DNA of 33,024 nucleotides from Ornithoclostridium sp949298505 (GTDB lineage Bacteria; Bacillota; Clostridia; Christensenellales; UBA3700). Shown here piece after piece: positions 31,173 through 33,024 of this stretch. Every line of letters starts with the position of its first letter. Positions within the stretch are counted from its first letter, which is position 1. Under the pieces are notes generated by a model. That model saw only the letters and a list, made by a program, of their open reading frames with translations, was not told the DNA's origin and made no database searches. The stretch covers positions 1 to 33,024 of the forward strand of contig CASFWW010000033.1 in the NCBI GenBank assembly GCA_949298505.1. Reading direction: 5' to 3'. The position numbers were made by a program, and so were the translations under genes.

Positions 31173-32318
31173 TTACCTCCGAAATCTGTCGAAAAATCTT
31201 TTCAGTACGTTTTTGCTTTTTTCAAGTTTGTCCGCCACGTCGAACGTTCCGAACACGGAAGAATAATAACTCTTTCCGTAGGTGGGAACGTCGGGGACGA
31301 TCGTTTCAAGTCTTTTGCCCAGTTGGCGCGAAACGTATGCCGACGCGCCTTTTATTTCCGCAATTCCTCCTCCCGTCAGATATACAACGTCGGAAGAAAA
31401 ATTGGGGTTTTCGGCAAGATTGCGTTCTATGAAATCTACGAAATCGTCCAGTCTTGCCTGAATTATCTTGTTTACGCCGAAGCTGTTGAACTGCTGCGGT
31501 TTGCCGTCGACAATGACGTTGTAACAGCTTCCGTTGTCCGTTTCCTGATACAGGTTGGCTTTGGAAACAAGCGTACACGCGCTCGCATAAGGAATATCCA
31601 GCACCTGATACAGATCTCCCGCAACGTTTGCGCCGCCTATCGATCTGCTTGCCGCACATTCCAGCCCGTCGCCCACGACGATGCCGAAAGAAGTGTTGGA
31701 AAAACCGATGTCGCAGACTGCCGCTCCCGTCTCTCTTACGTCTGAAGACAGAAGCTGAACGCACGTCGCCCAGAACGAAGAAATGTAGCTGACCCTCTTT
31801 GCGCCTATCGCAAAAGCCACCTTCTCTATCGTCTCGCAGAACCTCCTGCCGCACATTATGTAGGTCAGATCAGCATCAATATACGTCGCCTGCTCGTAAA
31901 TCGGATTCACGCACCTGAACTTGTTGTCCAGAGTGAAGCCGCGCGCGCTGCAGTTGATCGCCACGTAATCGGGATCTCCGTCAAAGATGTTCCCTCTTGC
32001 ATAAAGCTCGTCCAGAGTGTCGTCCGTGACCGTGCGCGATGAACGGTAAGCGTTTTTGACCTGATTGTTCCTGACTTTCACAAAATCCGTCGGAACGCCG
32101 ACGTACAGCTTGCCTATCCTGCCGCGGTAGCCGCTTTCTGCGATCGTCTGTCTGACGCTCTCCTCGAGGGCGTCCGGATTGAGGAATTCGCCTTTATAGT
32201 ACCCGTCGTACTCGCAAGAGGCAATATTTTTGACGTTGTAGACGCCCGAATCGGACTTGCTTCCAACCAAAAAAACCAGCTTGCCCGAACCTACGTCCAG
32301 CAAAAACACTTCGTTCAT
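31173..32318 (-). CDS. ftsA: FtsA-like actin-fold cell division protein
   Basis: A 381-residue actin-family protein: phosphate-1 motif LLDVGSGKLVFLVG at the N-terminus, a 1C/SHS2-type insertion (around 70-180), phosphate-2 motif AVCDIGFSNTSFGIV, SIGGANVAGDL, and adenosine motif VYLTGGGIAEIKG. The C-terminus KNVLKRFFDRFRR is an amphipathic membrane-targeting helix. It anchors FtsZ polymers to the membrane. It is divergent but fits FtsA, and directly precedes ftsZ. I start at the ATG at 32318; the longer frame to 32387 would translate the promoter. No Shine-Dalgarno sequence exists; the transcript is predicted to start at the A of the ATG. Confidence 0.9.
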   Translation of the reverse strand: MNEVFLLDVGSGKLVFLVGSKSDSGVYNVKNIASCEYDGYYKGEFLNPDALEESVRQTIAESGYRGRIGKLYVGVPTDFVKVRNNQVKNAYRSSRTVTDDTLDELYARGNIFDGDPDYVAINCSARGFTLDNKFRCVNPIYEQATYIDADLTYIMCGRRFCETIEKVAFAIGAKRVSYISSFWATCVQLLSSDVRETGAAVCDIGFSNTSFGIVVGDGLECAASRSIGGANVAGDLYQVLDIPYASACTLVSKANLYQETDNGSCYNVIVDGKPQQFNSFGVNKIIQARLDDFVDFIERNLAENPNFSSDVVYLTGGGIAEIKGASAYVSRQLGKRLETIVPDVPTYGKSYYSSVFGTFDVADKLEKSKNVLKRFFDRFRR

Positions 32319-32324
32319 ATAATT

Positions 32325-32353
32325 ATTATAATTAATATAATATTTAATGTCAA
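32325..32353 (-). promoter_or_regulatory. Perfect consensus promoter of ftsA-ftsZ, abutting the start codon
   Basis: TTGACA (32353-32348), a 17-nt A/T-only spacer, TATAAT (32330-32325), then 6 nt and the ATG. Both hexamers match the sigma-A consensus exactly. The expected start point, the seventh base after the -10, is the A of the ftsA ATG. Confidence 0.88.
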
Positions 32354-32383
32354 GAATTAGTAATAAAAAATACGGAAATTTAC

Positions 32384-32411
32384 GCAAAAAAAGAAACGCC
32401 CCCGAGGGCGC
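32384..32411 (-). terminator. Intrinsic terminator after ftsQ
   Basis: CGCCC (transcript, from 32410-32406) and GGGCG (32401-32397) form a 5-bp GC stem with a 4-nt loop, followed by UUUCUUUUUUU (32396-32386). It lies about 14 nt after the ftsQ stop and just upstream of the ftsA promoter. Confidence 0.8.
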
Positions 32412-32424
32412 TCATACGCTTTCT

Positions 32425-33024
32425 TCAGTTCAGGGCTGTCTCCGACCACATCCAGCCGTTGTCTGTCAGAGAAATGTATCCGCTCCTTCTCTGCGTCTCG
32501 TCGGCAAGCGTGGAATAATAGGTGTATGCGTTGACGAACATCTCGTCGATCGAAGCGACGTTCTTGAGCTGGAACGTAACGCCCGTGTTTGTCAGAACGC
32601 TCACGTTTATCTGCCCGAAAGTCACGCTTTTTACGAAAGACGTAAACCTCGTAGAAACGAAGCTGACCTTCTCAGCTCCTTTGACGATGCCTTTGAGCCA
32701 GTCAGACCTGTCGTCGATAAAACTGCCGACGATCTCTTCACCGCCCGAAACGGTAAAATTGTTTACTGCGGTAAGTCCCGCCACTGCGTCACTTGCCACA
32801 ACGTCGAGGATCTTCAGCTCGTTGTCAACGACGGCGAAAAGCCCGTCTTCGTTGTCTTCAAGCGCGATCGCCATCAGCGGAGTGCGCTCGGCAACGTATA
32901 TCACTACTTTGTTGGGAAACTTTCTCTCTATGTCAACGACCTTGAGCATGGGATTCGCTTTCTCGATCGCAGAAACGGACGCGCTTTCGTCAATAGAAAA
33001 AACGCTGTCGCCTTTTTTTATTCC
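32425..33024 (-). CDS. ftsQ: FtsQ/DivIB-type cell division protein (partial, N-terminus beyond right edge)
   Basis: About 199 C-terminal residues. The frame is open to the edge: GIKKGDSVFSIDES, then IEKANPMLKVVDIERKFPNK and VVIYVAERTPLMAI form a POTRA domain typical of FtsQ/DivIB, followed by the beta domain (VSVLTNTGVTFQLKN) and a C-terminal stretch (GYISLTDNGWMW). FtsQ links the divisome to septal peptidoglycan synthesis at the membrane. The cytoplasmic tail and transmembrane helix would lie outside the window. An internal ATG at 32949 is not the start because the upstream codons continue the POTRA motif. Placement before ftsA supports the call. Confidence 0.88.
   Translation of the reverse strand, partial: GIKKGDSVFSIDESASVSAIEKANPMLKVVDIERKFPNKVVIYVAERTPLMAIALEDNEDGLFAVVDNELKILDVVASDAVAGLTAVNNFTVSGGEEIVGSFIDDRSDWLKGIVKGAEKVSFVSTRFTSFVKSVTFGQINVSVLTNTGVTFQLKNVASIDEMFVNAYTYYSTLADETQRRSGYISLTDNGWMWSETALN

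Noticed and set aside
32319..32387. Upstream in-frame start for ftsA (TTG at 32387)
   Set aside because: It would translate the perfect promoter and the ftsQ terminator tail; FtsA proteins start near the phosphate-1 motif, which begins a few residues after the ATG at 32318.

Overview
The window looks like chromosomal core-genome DNA from a spore-forming, low-to-moderate GC Bacillota, most likely a Clostridia lineage. The evidence is the Bacillota gene orders (frr-uppS-cdsA-dxr-rseP-ispG-[polC slot]-rimP-nusA-rnpM-ylxQ; ftsQ/ftsA/ftsZ-spoIIGA-sigE-sigG-ylmC-nrdR; ruvX-DUF1292), three sporulation sigma factors and a Spo0A box. Every gene I can support lies on the minus strand, so transcription runs from high to low coordinates. 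I saw no tRNA or rRNA gene, insertion sequence, phage gene or CRISPR array.

Layout in transcription order. 33024-29377: end of ftsQ with a terminator, then ftsA (consensus promoter placed directly against its ATG) and ftsZ (unusually long, repeat-rich linker) with a terminator, then spoIIGA behind a Spo0A box. 29379-25715: spoIIGA-sigE-sigG-ylmC, nrdR with its own promoter and terminator, and sigK with a sigma-E-like promoter. 24977-24635: rnpB (RNase P RNA) with promoter and terminator. 24561-17083: one 2492-residue cyclic beta-1,2-glucan synthase-type enzyme. 17029-12394: rarA, an ABC exporter pair, ruvX and a DUF1292 protein with a metallothionein-like cysteine tail. 12331-9724: rpsB-tsf-pyrH with a structured leader and terminators. 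9609-2192: frr-uppS-cdsA-dxr-rseP-ispG and a PolC-like exonuclease. 2106-1: rimP-nusA-rnpM-ylxQ, running off the left edge.

Functionally, the genes cover cell division and the switch to sporulation (FtsA/FtsZ, then SpoIIGA processing pro-SigE, then SigG and SigK), translation factors (S2, EF-Ts, RRF, RimP), nucleotide supply (PyrH, NrdR), isoprenoid and lipid-carrier synthesis (Dxr, IspG, UppS, CdsA), transcription and RNA processing (NusA, RnpM, RNase P), and replication-fork or recombination maintenance (RarA, RuvX, PolC-like exonuclease).

The most unusual items are these. The canonical polC locus holds a shortened protein that keeps the PolC N-terminal, OB and DEDDh exonuclease regions but has neither PHP nor polymerase domain, and carries a possible sliding-clamp motif where the PHP domain should be. 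ftsA, rarA and probably spoIIGA have promoters whose -10 boxes sit 6-8 nt from the start codon, which predicts leaderless or near-leaderless mRNAs. FtsZ has a 21-bp tandem repeat in its linker, the DUF1292 protein has a ten-cysteine tail, and the ylmC ribosome-binding site lies inside a perfect hairpin.
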